From positions 1-15,467 of the forward strand of contig JAEKFU010000632.1 in assembly GCA_016522385.1 (NCBI GenBank): a stretch of 15,467 nt of DNA, read 5' to 3'. The notes beneath the pieces were generated by a model, which had not been told where the DNA came from, did not search any database, and saw only the letters and a list, made by a program, of their open reading frames with translations. How positions within the stretch are numbered: position 1 is the first letter of the stretch; each line of letters begins with the position of its first letter. Below are positions 7,694 through 14,657 of the stretch, piece after piece. Position numbers and translations under genes: made by a program. This DNA is from Pseudomonadota bacterium. GTDB lineage: Bacteria > Pseudomonadota > Alphaproteobacteria > Rhizobiales > Aestuariivirgaceae.

Positions 7694-8059
7694 TTATGCG
7701 GCTAGTTCTTCGAGAACCGTGAACACCCGCTCGAGGTCGACCGGCTTGCTGAAAACGCCCATGGCACCATTGTCCACGGCCTGATTGACCAGCTCGTTAA
7801 CCGAAAAGCCGGTCATCATGTAGACCTTGGCATCCGGTCTCACCTTCTTGATTTCCATGAAGCTTTCAACACCGTTGCGGCCCGGCATCATGATGTCCAT
7901 AAAGGCGACATCGAAACCGTTATGCCGCCACTGCTCGATCGCAGTGTCACCGCTATAGACGGTCTTTACGTCGTGACCCTCCATCTCGAACAGCTCTGCC
8001 AGCGAGTCGGCAGCGTCCGAGTCATCGTCAACCACAAGAATTTTCAATGTTTCAGCCAT
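7694..8059 (-). CDS. Single-domain response regulator (CheY-like receiver)
   Basis: A 121-residue protein that is one receiver domain and nothing else. It has the acidic pocket DDD (11-13), the phospho-acceptor Asp55 in AFMDIMMPG, the switch Thr83 in MMTGFS and Lys105 in VFSKPVD, so phosphorylation should be intact. There is no DNA-binding or enzymatic output domain, so it must act by protein-protein contact or in a phosphorelay. No histidine kinase is in the window. The ATG at 8059 follows a strong AAGGAGG about 9 bases upstream. The gene stands alone, with a long upstream non-coding region and its own terminator, so it is probably monocistronic. The receiver assignment is firm; partner and process are unknown. 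Confidence 0.93.
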   Translation of the reverse strand: MAETLKILVVDDDSDAADSLAELFEMEGHDVKTVYSGDTAIEQWRHNGFDVAFMDIMMPGRNGVESFMEIKKVRPDAKVYMMTGFSVNELVNQAVDNGAMGVFSKPVDLERVFTVLEELAA

Positions 8060-8529
8060 GTAATGCGGCCTCCTTGAAAGACTTTTCAGCAGAGAACCAC
8101 CGCATGACGATTTCGCCGTGTCCCACCTTGAGCAAGCTCCTGTTCGCCATCCTGATGCTCATTCTTTTTGTGCTGCCAAACGCCATACGAATTGTGGCGT
8201 CGGATCTTTGCCTAGTTGTGACAAGAGATGACCACAACCCGGTTAACAGACCCTTGCGCGTTTCCAACACGGTATATTGCTGCCGCTGCCCTGAATCCAA
8301 CCGGCTTTATCAGATAATTACAAATGTTTACAAATGAAAATCGCAGTTATGTCTTATATTTTTTGCAAGTTTTACTCAATTAAACATAGGTACTATTAGG
8401 TCAATTCTGCTCTGGCATTATTTGTTGATTAACCAAGGTTCCAAAAAAATACAGAAATCAGGCAAATTAACGATTGTTCGGAATTGATATTGTCGACCGC
8501 GATGTTCCCACGCACGCCCTATAATTTCG
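8060..8529. other. Gene-free, partly AT-rich region upstream of the receiver gene
   Basis: No credible gene is seen in these 470 bases. Roughly 8310-8480 is much richer in A+T than the surrounding coding DNA. It holds TTACAAATG twice (8318-8326 and 8328-8336), one helical turn apart. Further in is a dyad, GTTGTG (8215-8220) and CACAAC (8233-8238), with 12 bases between, and a smaller one, ACGCCA with TGGCGT and 9 bases between, near 8180-8200. A weak - strand promoter could be TTGGAT, 18 bases, TATACC near 8305-8270. The region most likely carries the receiver gene's promoter and operators. No clear terminator follows the DUF3306 gene, although a T-rich run is present on the - strand about 80 bases downstream. 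Confidence 0.45.
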
Positions 8530-9120
8530 TCAGCTGTGCTGCGGTTTCTGATCGGTTGGCTGGCCCTTGTCGGCCTCATCTTGAGGGGCATCGACTTTGC
8601 GATCTTCGCCCTGCGGTTCGCCGGCATCGCCATCATCGCTCGCCTCTTCCTCGACCGGCGCCCCATCATCGACGCTTGCGCCCTCATGGCTTGGCGCCGC
8701 GGCATTCTCGTCATCCTTGCTGAATGCGGTCTGAATGGCCTCGACAACCGAGCCGGCGTCGGTGAAGTCCTCATCATAATCATTGAGACCGTCGACATTT
8801 GCCAGCACCGGATTGGACGACCACAGTTTCGACAAGGCCTTGCGCCGGATGAACTCCGGCACTTTCTCGTTCATGAAGACGGAAAAATCGTCATCATAGG
8901 TGAGCCGATCGATGTCAATGCCCGATATCTGCTCCGCCAGTTCCGGGTCACGCTCGCGCAGGACTTCAAATGCAGCCTCATCCGTGTCGGGCTCCGCGAC
9001 CGGGTCTGCAGCAAGCGGTGCCTTGGTCTTTGGGACGGAATCCGGATCGGCTTCGCGTGCGGTCTGTTTGCGCTTGGACCAGCGCGACAGAAATCCCTGA
9101 TCTTTGCTATCCACGCTCAA
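8530..9120 (-). CDS. DUF3306 family protein
   Basis: A 196-residue protein that I recognise as DUF3306. The N-terminal FLSRWSKRKQ (10-19), then the core IDIDRLTYDDDFSVFMNEKVPEFIRRKALSKLW (68-100) and the block SNPVLANVDGLNDYDEDFTD (102-121) are the family signature. The last 65 residues are acidic, low-complexity and probably disordered. No signal peptide or membrane segment is visible, so it should be cytoplasmic. The function is not established; from memory, genes of this family accompany DUF3305 and formate dehydrogenase genes. The start is TTG at 9120, overlapping the DUF3305 stop by four bases (TTGA), with GGGAAG about 6 bases upstream; a GTG two codons later is an alternative. The overlap implies translational coupling to DUF3305. 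Confidence 0.85.
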   Translation of the reverse strand: MSVDSKDQGFLSRWSKRKQTAREADPDSVPKTKAPLAADPVAEPDTDEAAFEVLRERDPELAEQISGIDIDRLTYDDDFSVFMNEKVPEFIRRKALSKLWSSNPVLANVDGLNDYDEDFTDAGSVVEAIQTAFSKDDENAAAPSHEGASVDDGAPVEEEASDDGDAGEPQGEDRKVDAPQDEADKGQPTDQKPQHS

Positions 9121-9668
9121 TGCAGGCTTCCCGAACCATTCGGCCCCATTCGCTTGCGCAAGTCGGCAAGCGGCTCCTGACCGAATTTGTGCTCTTCGAT
9201 ATCGACCTTGTCTCGCTTGCGCTTCTTGAACTCCTGTTCAACATGATACATCTCAACGAAACGTTCCAGCCACAATTTCAGATCGGGCGGCAGGTTGAGG
9301 CGATCGACCTGTTCTTCCGATGAATCCATATAGTCCTGCGCCTCATAGGGGCTGACGGTCACCACATGAACATCGAACGGTACAGCCGCATCAGATTCTT
9401 CATCCTGTCTAAGCACCGCAAACACCGATGGCTCGGGAGACTGCAGGTTATACAGATAGGCTTCGGTTTCCGCGCGGTGCAGTTCAAGATCGACCGCCGG
9501 AGACAGATAGCGCTTTAGTCCATTGGTCTCATAAAGCAGCACCCAATCCTCGCCATCAACGACCTCAAGGGTGAGCCCTACCGTCACCCATTCGTGGTCG
9601 ATCCACGGGTTGTCGCTGTCCCGGCGCTCCAGGACGATACCAATTCTGCACTGCTCCGACGTTGTCAT
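9117..9668 (-). CDS. DUF3305 family protein
   Basis: A 183-residue protein matching DUF3305 by its opening IGIVLERRDSDNPWIDHEWVTVGL and the later blocks VFAVLRQDEE, VHVVTVSPYEAQDYMDSSEE and VDRLNLPPDLKLWLERFVEMYHVE. It ends in a lysine/arginine-rich helix. No signal peptide is visible, so it is likely cytoplasmic. The frame stays open to a TTG at 9713, but I prefer the ATG at 9668. The extra 15 residues do not look family-like, and the TTG falls in a promoter-like TATAAC. The gene is divergent from the four-cluster ferredoxin gene (start 9820) and coupled to DUF3306. The biochemical role is unknown; association with formate dehydrogenase loci is remembered context, not seen here. Confidence 0.85.
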   Translation of the reverse strand: MTTSEQCRIGIVLERRDSDNPWIDHEWVTVGLTLEVVDGEDWVLLYETNGLKRYLSPAVDLELHRAETEAYLYNLQSPEPSVFAVLRQDEESDAAVPFDVHVVTVSPYEAQDYMDSSEEQVDRLNLPPDLKLWLERFVEMYHVEQEFKKRKRDKVDIEEHKFGQEPLADLRKRMGPNGSGSLH

Positions 9669-9819
9669 GGACGGGTCCGTGATTGTCAAACGACCATAGC
9701 GCGTTATAACCAACGCATACTAGTCGTCTATGAACCAAACCGCGCAGCGGAATATTCATTGCAACGGCGACCAAGCCGCTTAGGATGCCGCCGGCACAAA
9801 CAAACACGGATACACTGCT
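9669..9819. promoter_or_regulatory. Divergent intergenic region, DUF3305 versus ferredoxin-like gene
   Basis: These 151 bases must serve both directions. On the - strand, TATAAC (about 9709-9704) is a good -10-like hexamer placed some 35 bases before the preferred DUF3305 ATG, but no matching -35 is visible. On the + strand I see no convincing promoter. The ferredoxin-like ATG at 9820 is preceded by GGA at about 9 bases, a weak ribosome site. A shared regulator is possible, but no clear dyad is visible. Confidence 0.3.
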
Positions 9820-11868
9820 ATGCAAGTCGCCGGACGTCAGGTCCTCGTCTGCAATTGCGAAAAAACCATGAAATTGGACGCCAAGGCCCTCAGCAAGGCC
9901 TGTGGCGGTGGCGATCTGCATATACATAATCATCTGTGCCGTGCAGAATTGGGCAATTTCAGCAACGCTGTGAAGGCCGGCGAACCGCTGCTGGTGTGCT
10001 GCACCCAGGAAGCCCCGTTGTTCCGCGAAGTGGCCGAAGAGGCAGGGGCGGCTGACATTGCCAGGTTCACCAACATCCGTGAACGCGCCGGCTGGAGCGA
10101 TGATGCCGGCGACGCGACGGCCAAGATGGCTGCCCTGATCGCCGAGGCGGCGCTCGACATCGCGCCGGCCGGCTCGACCAGCCTGACATCCGACGGTGTA
10201 TGTCTGGTCTATGGCCAAAGCAGTGTTGCCTTTGAGATTGCCCGCAAACTGGCCGGCCGGCTCAGCGTCACATTGCTGCTGACTGAGACCGCCGGGGTCA
10301 TCCCACCTAGCATCGTCGATGTGCCCATCTTCGCCGGCACCATCAAGGCTGCTGCCGGCCACCTCGGCGCCTTTGAGATCGTCGTTGACGGCTATGCGCC
10401 GGCGGTCCCCTCGTCAAAACGCTCGCTTGACTTCATCATGGCCCGCGACAGTGCCTCATCGAACTGCAGCCTGATCATCGATGTATCCGGCAATGAACCG
10501 CTGTTCACCCACGCAAGCCGCCTTGATGGTTACTTTCACATCGATCCGGCATCACCCCTGGCTATCGCCGATGCCCTGCTGGAAGCATCCGACCTGGTCG
10601 GTGAATTCGAGAAACCGCTATACATCGACTACAACGCCGACATCTGCGCCCATTCCCGCAGCGCCAAAACCGGCTGCACTCGTTGTCTTGATGCCTGCCC
10701 CGTCTCGGCGATCAAACCGGACGGCGACAATGTCTCGATCGACCCGGCGATCTGCGGCGGTTGCGGTGCGTGCGCGTCGGTTTGCCCGACCGGCGCCTCA
10801 TCCTATGCGCTGCCCGGCCGCGAGGACCTGGTCAGGCGCCTGCAAACCCTGCTACCGGCCTATGCGGCAGCCGGCGGCAATATCCCATGGCTTCTTGCCC
10901 ACGATGAACGTCACGGCAGTGAGATGATTTCCATGATGGCCCGGTTTGGCCGCGGTCTGCCGGCCAACGTGATCCCCTTTGCGCTCAATGAAACGACGCA
11001 AGCCGGGCATGACCTTTTTGCAACCGCCCTGGCACTTGGCGCACAGGGCCTCATGTTGCTCATCGATCCGGCACGCCGTGACGAGACCGACAGCCTGGTC
11101 AGCCAGGTGGAACTGACGGCCGCCATCCTGCAGGGCATGGACTATGACGGCGCCGCGGACCGCGTGATCATCATTGACGAGCAGGACCCGGATGCGGTCG
11201 AGAACATCGTGTGGAGCCGGCCGGAGCTCAAGCCCATGAAGTCCCATGCGTTCATCGCGTCAGCCGACAAGCGTCAGGTCGCCCGCACCGCGGCGTGGCT
11301 GCTCAACACCGATGCACCCTCGCCGCAGGACGTTATTGCTTTGCCCGATGGAGCCCCCTATGGACGGATCTCTGTCAATAACGAGGGCTGCACGATGTGT
11401 CTTGCCTGTGTATCGGCCTGTCCAATGGGCGCCATCCGTGACAACCCGGACCTGCCGCAGATCCGCTTCGTCGAACAGGACTGCGTCCAGTGCGGCCTGT
11501 GCCGCACCACCTGCCCGGAAAGTGTCATCTCGCTGGAACCCCGCTTCAATCTCACAAATGAAGCCATGTCGCCGGCCATTCTCAACGAAGAAGAACCGGC
11601 CCACTGCACCCGTTGCGGCAAGCCGTTCGGTACCAAAAGCTCGATTGAGCGGATCGTCAGCCAGCTTGCCGGCAAGCATTCCATGTTCCAGTCCGAGGAT
11701 GCCCAACAACTCATCCGCATGTGTGATGACTGCCGCATCATTCACCAGTCCGAGAGCGTGAGCGAGCCATTTGCCGTCGGGCATCGCCCAACCGTAAGGA
11801 CGACAGACGACGATTTGGCCGAACGCGACGCGGCAGCGGGGAACGGCAAGGACCCTGGCACCAAGTAG
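9820..11868 (+). CDS. Large iron-sulfur protein with four [4Fe-4S] ferredoxin motifs
   Basis: A 682-residue soluble protein. A first bicluster module has C276/C286/C289/C293 (TGCTRCLDACP) and C312/C315/C318/C322 (CGGCGACASVCP). A second has C524/C527/C530/C534 (CTMCLACVSACP) and C555/C558/C561/C565 (CVQCGLCRTTCP). Three of the four are canonical CxxCxxCxxxCP sets; the first has a stretched leading cysteine. The N-terminal domain carries a CNC (11-13), C40 and a CC pair (60-61). The C terminus has CTRC (596-599) and CDDC (635-638), which could make a zinc or rubredoxin-like site. About 200 residues between the two ferredoxin modules form an alpha/beta domain without cysteines. No signal peptide or membrane segment is visible, so it should be a cytoplasmic electron carrier or scaffold. 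It is divergent from DUF3305/DUF3306, and from memory similar proteins neighbour formate dehydrogenase genes. The electron-transfer role is inferred. Confidence 0.9.
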   Translation: MQVAGRQVLVCNCEKTMKLDAKALSKACGGGDLHIHNHLCRAELGNFSNAVKAGEPLLVCCTQEAPLFREVAEEAGAADIARFTNIRERAGWSDDAGDATAKMAALIAEAALDIAPAGSTSLTSDGVCLVYGQSSVAFEIARKLAGRLSVTLLLTETAGVIPPSIVDVPIFAGTIKAAAGHLGAFEIVVDGYAPAVPSSKRSLDFIMARDSASSNCSLIIDVSGNEPLFTHASRLDGYFHIDPASPLAIADALLEASDLVGEFEKPLYIDYNADICAHSRSAKTGCTRCLDACPVSAIKPDGDNVSIDPAICGGCGACASVCPTGASSYALPGREDLVRRLQTLLPAYAAAGGNIPWLLAHDERHGSEMISMMARFGRGLPANVIPFALNETTQAGHDLFATALALGAQGLMLLIDPARRDETDSLVSQVELTAAILQGMDYDGAADRVIIIDEQDPDAVENIVWSRPELKPMKSHAFIASADKRQVARTAAWLLNTDAPSPQDVIALPDGAPYGRISVNNEGCTMCLACVSACPMGAIRDNPDLPQIRFVEQDCVQCGLCRTTCPESVISLEPRFNLTNEAMSPAILNEEEPAHCTRCGKPFGTKSSIERIVSQLAGKHSMFQSEDAQQLIRMCDDCRIIHQSESVSEPFAVGHRPTVRTTDDDLAERDAAAGNGKDPGTK

Positions 11869-11879
11869 CCCCTTCGCGT

Positions 11880-11929
11880 CTAAAGCGTGTCTTTCTCATA
11901 TGAAACCATTTGAGAAGGACACGCTCTAG
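11880..11929. repeat. Long near-perfect palindrome between convergent genes
   Basis: The arms 11880-11902 and 11907-11929 pair over 23 positions with two mismatches and one G-T pair around a 4-base loop, AAAC. The outer core is AGCGTGTC / GACACGCT and the inner core TTCTCA / TGAGAA. It lies 12 bases after the ferredoxin-like stop and 20 bases before the stop of the opposing gene. There is no T-run on either side, so it may act as a bidirectional stem-loop barrier, or be one copy of a dispersed palindromic element of the kind found between genes in Rhizobiales. Only one copy is in this window. Confidence 0.7.
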
Positions 11930-11948
11930 CGAAAGAATACGTGCGCGC

Positions 11949-12245
11949 TTACTGCTGCGGCGGGAACTGGCCGGCACATGTCGCAATGGCCCGGTCTTTG
12001 AACTCAACGAACCTGTCCTGCTGGATCAGTCCGTCGGCCAGCATTTTTTCCACCTGCCCGACCCGCGCATCGCGGCATTTGACATAGTCCGGATTGAGGC
12101 TTGCCGCATCCGCCTGTGGCCGTTCAATCAGCTTGTCACGGTTCAGATAGGCCAGCAGACCGACACAGACAACGATCACCATCCCGGCCAGATACCGAAC
12201 CGTCATGCCGTCGAGGAAGCCAAGCCGGTCATCGTCATCCCTCAT
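11949..12245 (-). CDS. Small single-pass membrane protein, unrecognised
   Basis: A 98-residue protein that I do not recognise. It has a charged N terminus (MRDDDDR), one hydrophobic segment at about 16-34 (VRYLAGMVIVVCVGLLAYL) and a soluble C-terminal half with two cysteines (C57, C90) in VKCRDARVGQVEKML and DRAIATCAGQFPP. If the short acidic N terminus stays inside, the cysteine domain would be periplasmic and could form a disulphide. The ATG overlaps the DUF6352 stop as ATGA, and GGAG lies 8 bases upstream inside that gene, so it is translationally coupled and the last gene of the operon. It may anchor or sense for the module at the membrane; this is a guess from position. Confidence 0.75.
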   Translation of the reverse strand: MRDDDDRLGFLDGMTVRYLAGMVIVVCVGLLAYLNRDKLIERPQADAASLNPDYVKCRDARVGQVEKMLADGLIQQDRFVEFKDRAIATCAGQFPPQQ

Positions 12246-13258
12246 ATGGCTTTCTCCAGCGGCATGTTGACCAGCAGGTTCTGCGGTTTCATGCGCAGCT
12301 TGCCGGCGGCACTCCTCGCCAGCCCCAGATAGACCGGTCGGCCGCGCACGGACTCGATTACCGCCGTTTGATCTTCGATCTGCATTACAAACAGCGCAAT
12401 GATCTGGGCCTGGTCGTCAAGCTCGATGGACGCGCCCTCATACAACTTGTTGAGCACCCGTGTCGCTTCGGCATCAAGGCCGATATGCCAGCGCCAGCGT
12501 TCGTCATCGATCCGCTGCACCGGCTGCACACGCACGGTGATCTTGAGGAAATGCGCGATCCAGGCCTCGATAACGCGGGCAAATGCATCAAGCGGCGGTT
12601 GTGTGAAGCGGAAATCCACCACGGTGTCGAAGCGATCAGAGCGCTGCCAGTAATCCGCCGCATTGCCATCATGCAACACATCCAGCTCGATCCTTCGCGT
12701 TGGCGTGGCCGACTGTGTGAGCAACTGCCCGAGTCCACCAAGGCCACCGGTTTGGGCAAACAACTCGACCGTCTCCTCGTCAGCCAGCATGATACGCCCA
12801 TCGTCGGTCGAAACCGATTGCTCACGGAAGAAAATCTCGGCGGCCCGCAACTGCATCGGATCGCTGGCTTCGGCGAGAATTTGCCGCAATATCGCGTGCA
12901 CCAGCTGGTCAACGAACAGCATCGGCATGTTCGGGGCGGTACCACCGCGGATGATCCTGAGATAGGCCGCTTCCAGCGTGCCGGCCTCAAGCAGAAATTC
13001 CCGGAACGCCAGCAGCACCTGGTAGTTGTGTTGCACATCTTGATCGGCAATCGCCGATATCTCGCGGTCGTCAACCGCACGCAAAGGGTCATCGACGATC
13101 GACTGATGCACTGCAATCTCGGCCGCGCATGACGTCTCCTCCGGCATGACTTCCGGCCGCATGAAATAGGCCCGCAGAAATTCCGGCGTGACCTCGAGAT
13201 CTCCGGCAGCATTGCTACGCAATAGGTGCCAGCCGGAATTGATCCAGAACTCACCCAT
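12242..13258 (-). CDS. DUF6352 family protein
   Basis: A 338-residue protein that I recognise as DUF6352 from its start GEFWINSGWHLL and blocks VTPEFLRAYFMRPEV, SCAAEIAVHQSI, ADEETVELFAQTGGLG and RWRWHIGLDAEATRVLNKLY. The frame is open further upstream to 13468, but that part is a shadow of the DUF6505 gene. I chose the ATG at 13258 because it begins the conserved region, has GGAG four bases upstream, and overlaps the preceding stop by only eight bases. No signal peptide or membrane segment is visible. Function is unknown. It is coupled downstream (ATGA) to the small membrane protein and upstream to DUF6505, so these products are probably made in fixed ratio. Confidence 0.85.
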   Translation of the reverse strand: MGEFWINSGWHLLRSNAAGDLEVTPEFLRAYFMRPEVMPEETSCAAEIAVHQSIVDDPLRAVDDREISAIADQDVQHNYQVLLAFREFLLEAGTLEAAYLRIIRGGTAPNMPMLFVDQLVHAILRQILAEASDPMQLRAAEIFFREQSVSTDDGRIMLADEETVELFAQTGGLGGLGQLLTQSATPTRRIELDVLHDGNAADYWQRSDRFDTVVDFRFTQPPLDAFARVIEAWIAHFLKITVRVQPVQRIDDERWRWHIGLDAEATRVLNKLYEGASIELDDQAQIIALFVMQIEDQTAVIESVRGRPVYLGLARSAAGKLRMKPQNLLVNMPLEKAI

Positions 13259-13739
13259 CGCGCTCCACCACGTCCCAAATGCGCGCGTGTTGCGGCTCGC
13301 CGATTGGCGGCTTGATCTCACGGAATTCCTCACGGAAAGTGCCATCGTCACCGATGACCCGGCGCACCGTGAACACGCTGTTGATCGGTTTTTCGGCGCA
13401 CAGATCGCTGGCAAATTCAATTTCCTCGTCCGCCACACGCAGAGCTTCCTGTAGGGACGGCGCGCCATGGCGCTCGACGAATATCTGCGTCAGCATCATG
13501 CGCAGTTCATCACGGTCACCGTCGGTTATCCTTACAACCGTTGCAAAGGTCGAACGCCCCATGGACGGGATACCGAGAAATCCGTTGGCGAATGCCTGCC
13601 GGGTCTTGCCCTTGATTGCTTCATCGGCAAGCCCGGTAAACTCGAATGATCCGGATATCGCCCATTCATCAGGCTCAGCCGCTTTCGCAAAGACATAATT
13701 GTCTGTTTCATCGAAGCGAATGACGCGCAGGAGCTTCAT
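13251..13739 (-). CDS. DUF6505 family protein
   Basis: A 162-residue protein matching my memory of DUF6505: it starts MKLLRVIRFDETDNYVFAKAAEPDEWAISG and continues with GKTRQAFANGFLGIPSMGRSTFATVV, then a C-terminal region with VFTVRRV and REEFREIKPP. It appears to be a compact alpha/beta cytoplasmic protein without cysteine motifs or membrane segments. Function is unknown. Its ATG overlaps the stop of the ligase-like gene as ATGA, and its own stop lies eight bases inside the DUF6352 start, so it is embedded in a translationally coupled series. Confidence 0.8.
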   Translation of the reverse strand: MKLLRVIRFDETDNYVFAKAAEPDEWAISGSFEFTGLADEAIKGKTRQAFANGFLGIPSMGRSTFATVVRITDGDRDELRMMLTQIFVERHGAPSLQEALRVADEEIEFASDLCAEKPINSVFTVRRVIGDDGTFREEFREIKPPIGEPQHARIWDVVERDG

Positions 13740-14470
13740 GACCGCTCCACAATCGCCATGACCGGCAGTGACAGGGTTTCCGCCTTGCGCTGCAAAAGCA
13801 GATTGCCCTCTTCATCGATGGACAGAAACATGCCTTTGTATTTCTTGCCTTGCCATTGAATATCCAACACTTCCTTGTGCCCGATGGCCCGGCCCAACCA
13901 GGCCTCATGAACGGGCTTGAAGCCTTCTTCGGTCCAGGTGTTGATCCATGTGAGGAAATGTCGGGCAAAGGACTCCACTAGCATGGTGCGGTCAACTTCG
14001 CCGGCCCCTTCATCCCAAAGGCTTGTGTTGAGAAGGTTATAGCCCGGCTCCGGTGATCGTGGATCCGGCTGAATACGAACGTCGAGACCCACAGCCATCC
14101 AGGCCGGCACGTCGCCGGCATCGCAACGAGGCATTCCGACCCGGGCCACGCCAACCTGCGCAGCATTAATGAGCATCACATTTGGCCAACGATAGAAAAT
14201 GCCGACTTCCGGTGGGCCTATGGCACCGAAACTATCGGCGAAAGCAACCATGGCGGCAAACAGCATTTGCAACGATCGACCCGCCGAAACCTCTGGTTCC
14301 AGCACCATGGTTATGTCGAGCACGTCTTGCGCTTCAGACCAGAAAAAGTCCCCTGCCCTGGCATCGCCCTGCTTGCAGGCGTCCATGGCCGCCTTGAACG
14401 ATCCGGTTCCCAACGCCACCGGCCGGCTTTTGAGCAGCGGCGGGAAGGACGGCAGGCTATCCAAGCTCAA
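13736..14470 (-). CDS. Biotin/lipoate-protein-ligase-fold protein with degenerate active site
   Basis: A 244-residue protein resembling the biotin/lipoate ligase-like family of Alphaproteobacteria: PPEVGIFYRWPNVMLINAAQVG aligns with the BirA block that normally reads like 'WPND...KV.G', and the C-terminal part (LHEAWLGRA-like EAWLGRAIG, FLSIDEEGNLLL) fits a small SH3-like tail. Key residues are lost: the aspartate after WPN is valine and the catalytic lysine position is glutamine (AAQVG). The N-terminal GRGRxGR-type loop is replaced by GDARAGDFFW. It is therefore unlikely to make an acyl-adenylate in the usual way and may be a scaffold or chaperone. The start is probably TTG at 14470, six bases after GGAGG. 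An in-frame ATG at 14485 would extend it inside the upstream gene. The stop overlaps DUF6505 by four bases. Confidence 0.75.
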   Translation of the reverse strand: MSLDSLPSFPPLLKSRPVALGTGSFKAAMDACKQGDARAGDFFWSEAQDVLDITMVLEPEVSAGRSLQMLFAAMVAFADSFGAIGPPEVGIFYRWPNVMLINAAQVGVARVGMPRCDAGDVPAWMAVGLDVRIQPDPRSPEPGYNLLNTSLWDEGAGEVDRTMLVESFARHFLTWINTWTEEGFKPVHEAWLGRAIGHKEVLDIQWQGKKYKGMFLSIDEEGNLLLQRKAETLSLPVMAIVERS

Positions 14471-14648
14471 TCTCACCCTCCACAACGTGTTCCAGATCTA
14501 TGTCGTCGCCGCTCAACACAACCTTGACCGCAATTGTCCCGGATGTCTTGCCGCTCTCGCGCACCGCCCGTTCGATCTGCTGCTGTGACGTCACGCCGAC
14601 CTGCTTCAGAAACTTTCGCATCGACATATTGAATTTTTCATCTTCCAT
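14457..14648 (-). CDS. DUF6494 family small protein
   Basis: A 63-residue protein with the signature FNMSMRKFLKQVGVTSQQQIERAVRE (6-31) followed by a beta-rich tail ending HVVEGEIELG, which I recognise as DUF6494. No membrane segment or cysteine is present. The ATG at 14648 has a near-perfect AGGAGG five bases upstream, the strongest ribosome site in this operon, suggesting high expression. The start lies 9 bases after the protease stop, and the 3' end overlaps the ligase-like gene by about 14 bases with the start chosen here. Function is unknown. The small size and strong translation would suit a stoichiometric partner or chaperone, but that is inference. Confidence 0.8.
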   Translation of the reverse strand: MEDEKFNMSMRKFLKQVGVTSQQQIERAVRESGKTSGTIAVKVVLSGDDIDLEHVVEGEIELG

Positions 14649-14657
14649 TGAACCCTC

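Noticed and set aside
8047..8337. Open frames on both strands upstream of the receiver gene (96 codons +; 82 codons - at 8052-8300)
   Set aside because: Neither has a good ribosome site or recognisable protein sequence, and the - frame would overlap the receiver start; treated as non-coding.
9669..9713. 15-residue TTG-start extension of DUF3305
   Set aside because: The extra residues look unlike the family and the TTG overlaps a -10-like TATAAC; the ATG at 9668 fits better.
13259..13468. 70-residue N-terminal extension of the DUF6352 frame
   Set aside because: It overlaps the DUF6505 gene in another frame, has arginine/serine/cysteine-rich shadow composition, and the conserved protein begins at the ATG at 13258.
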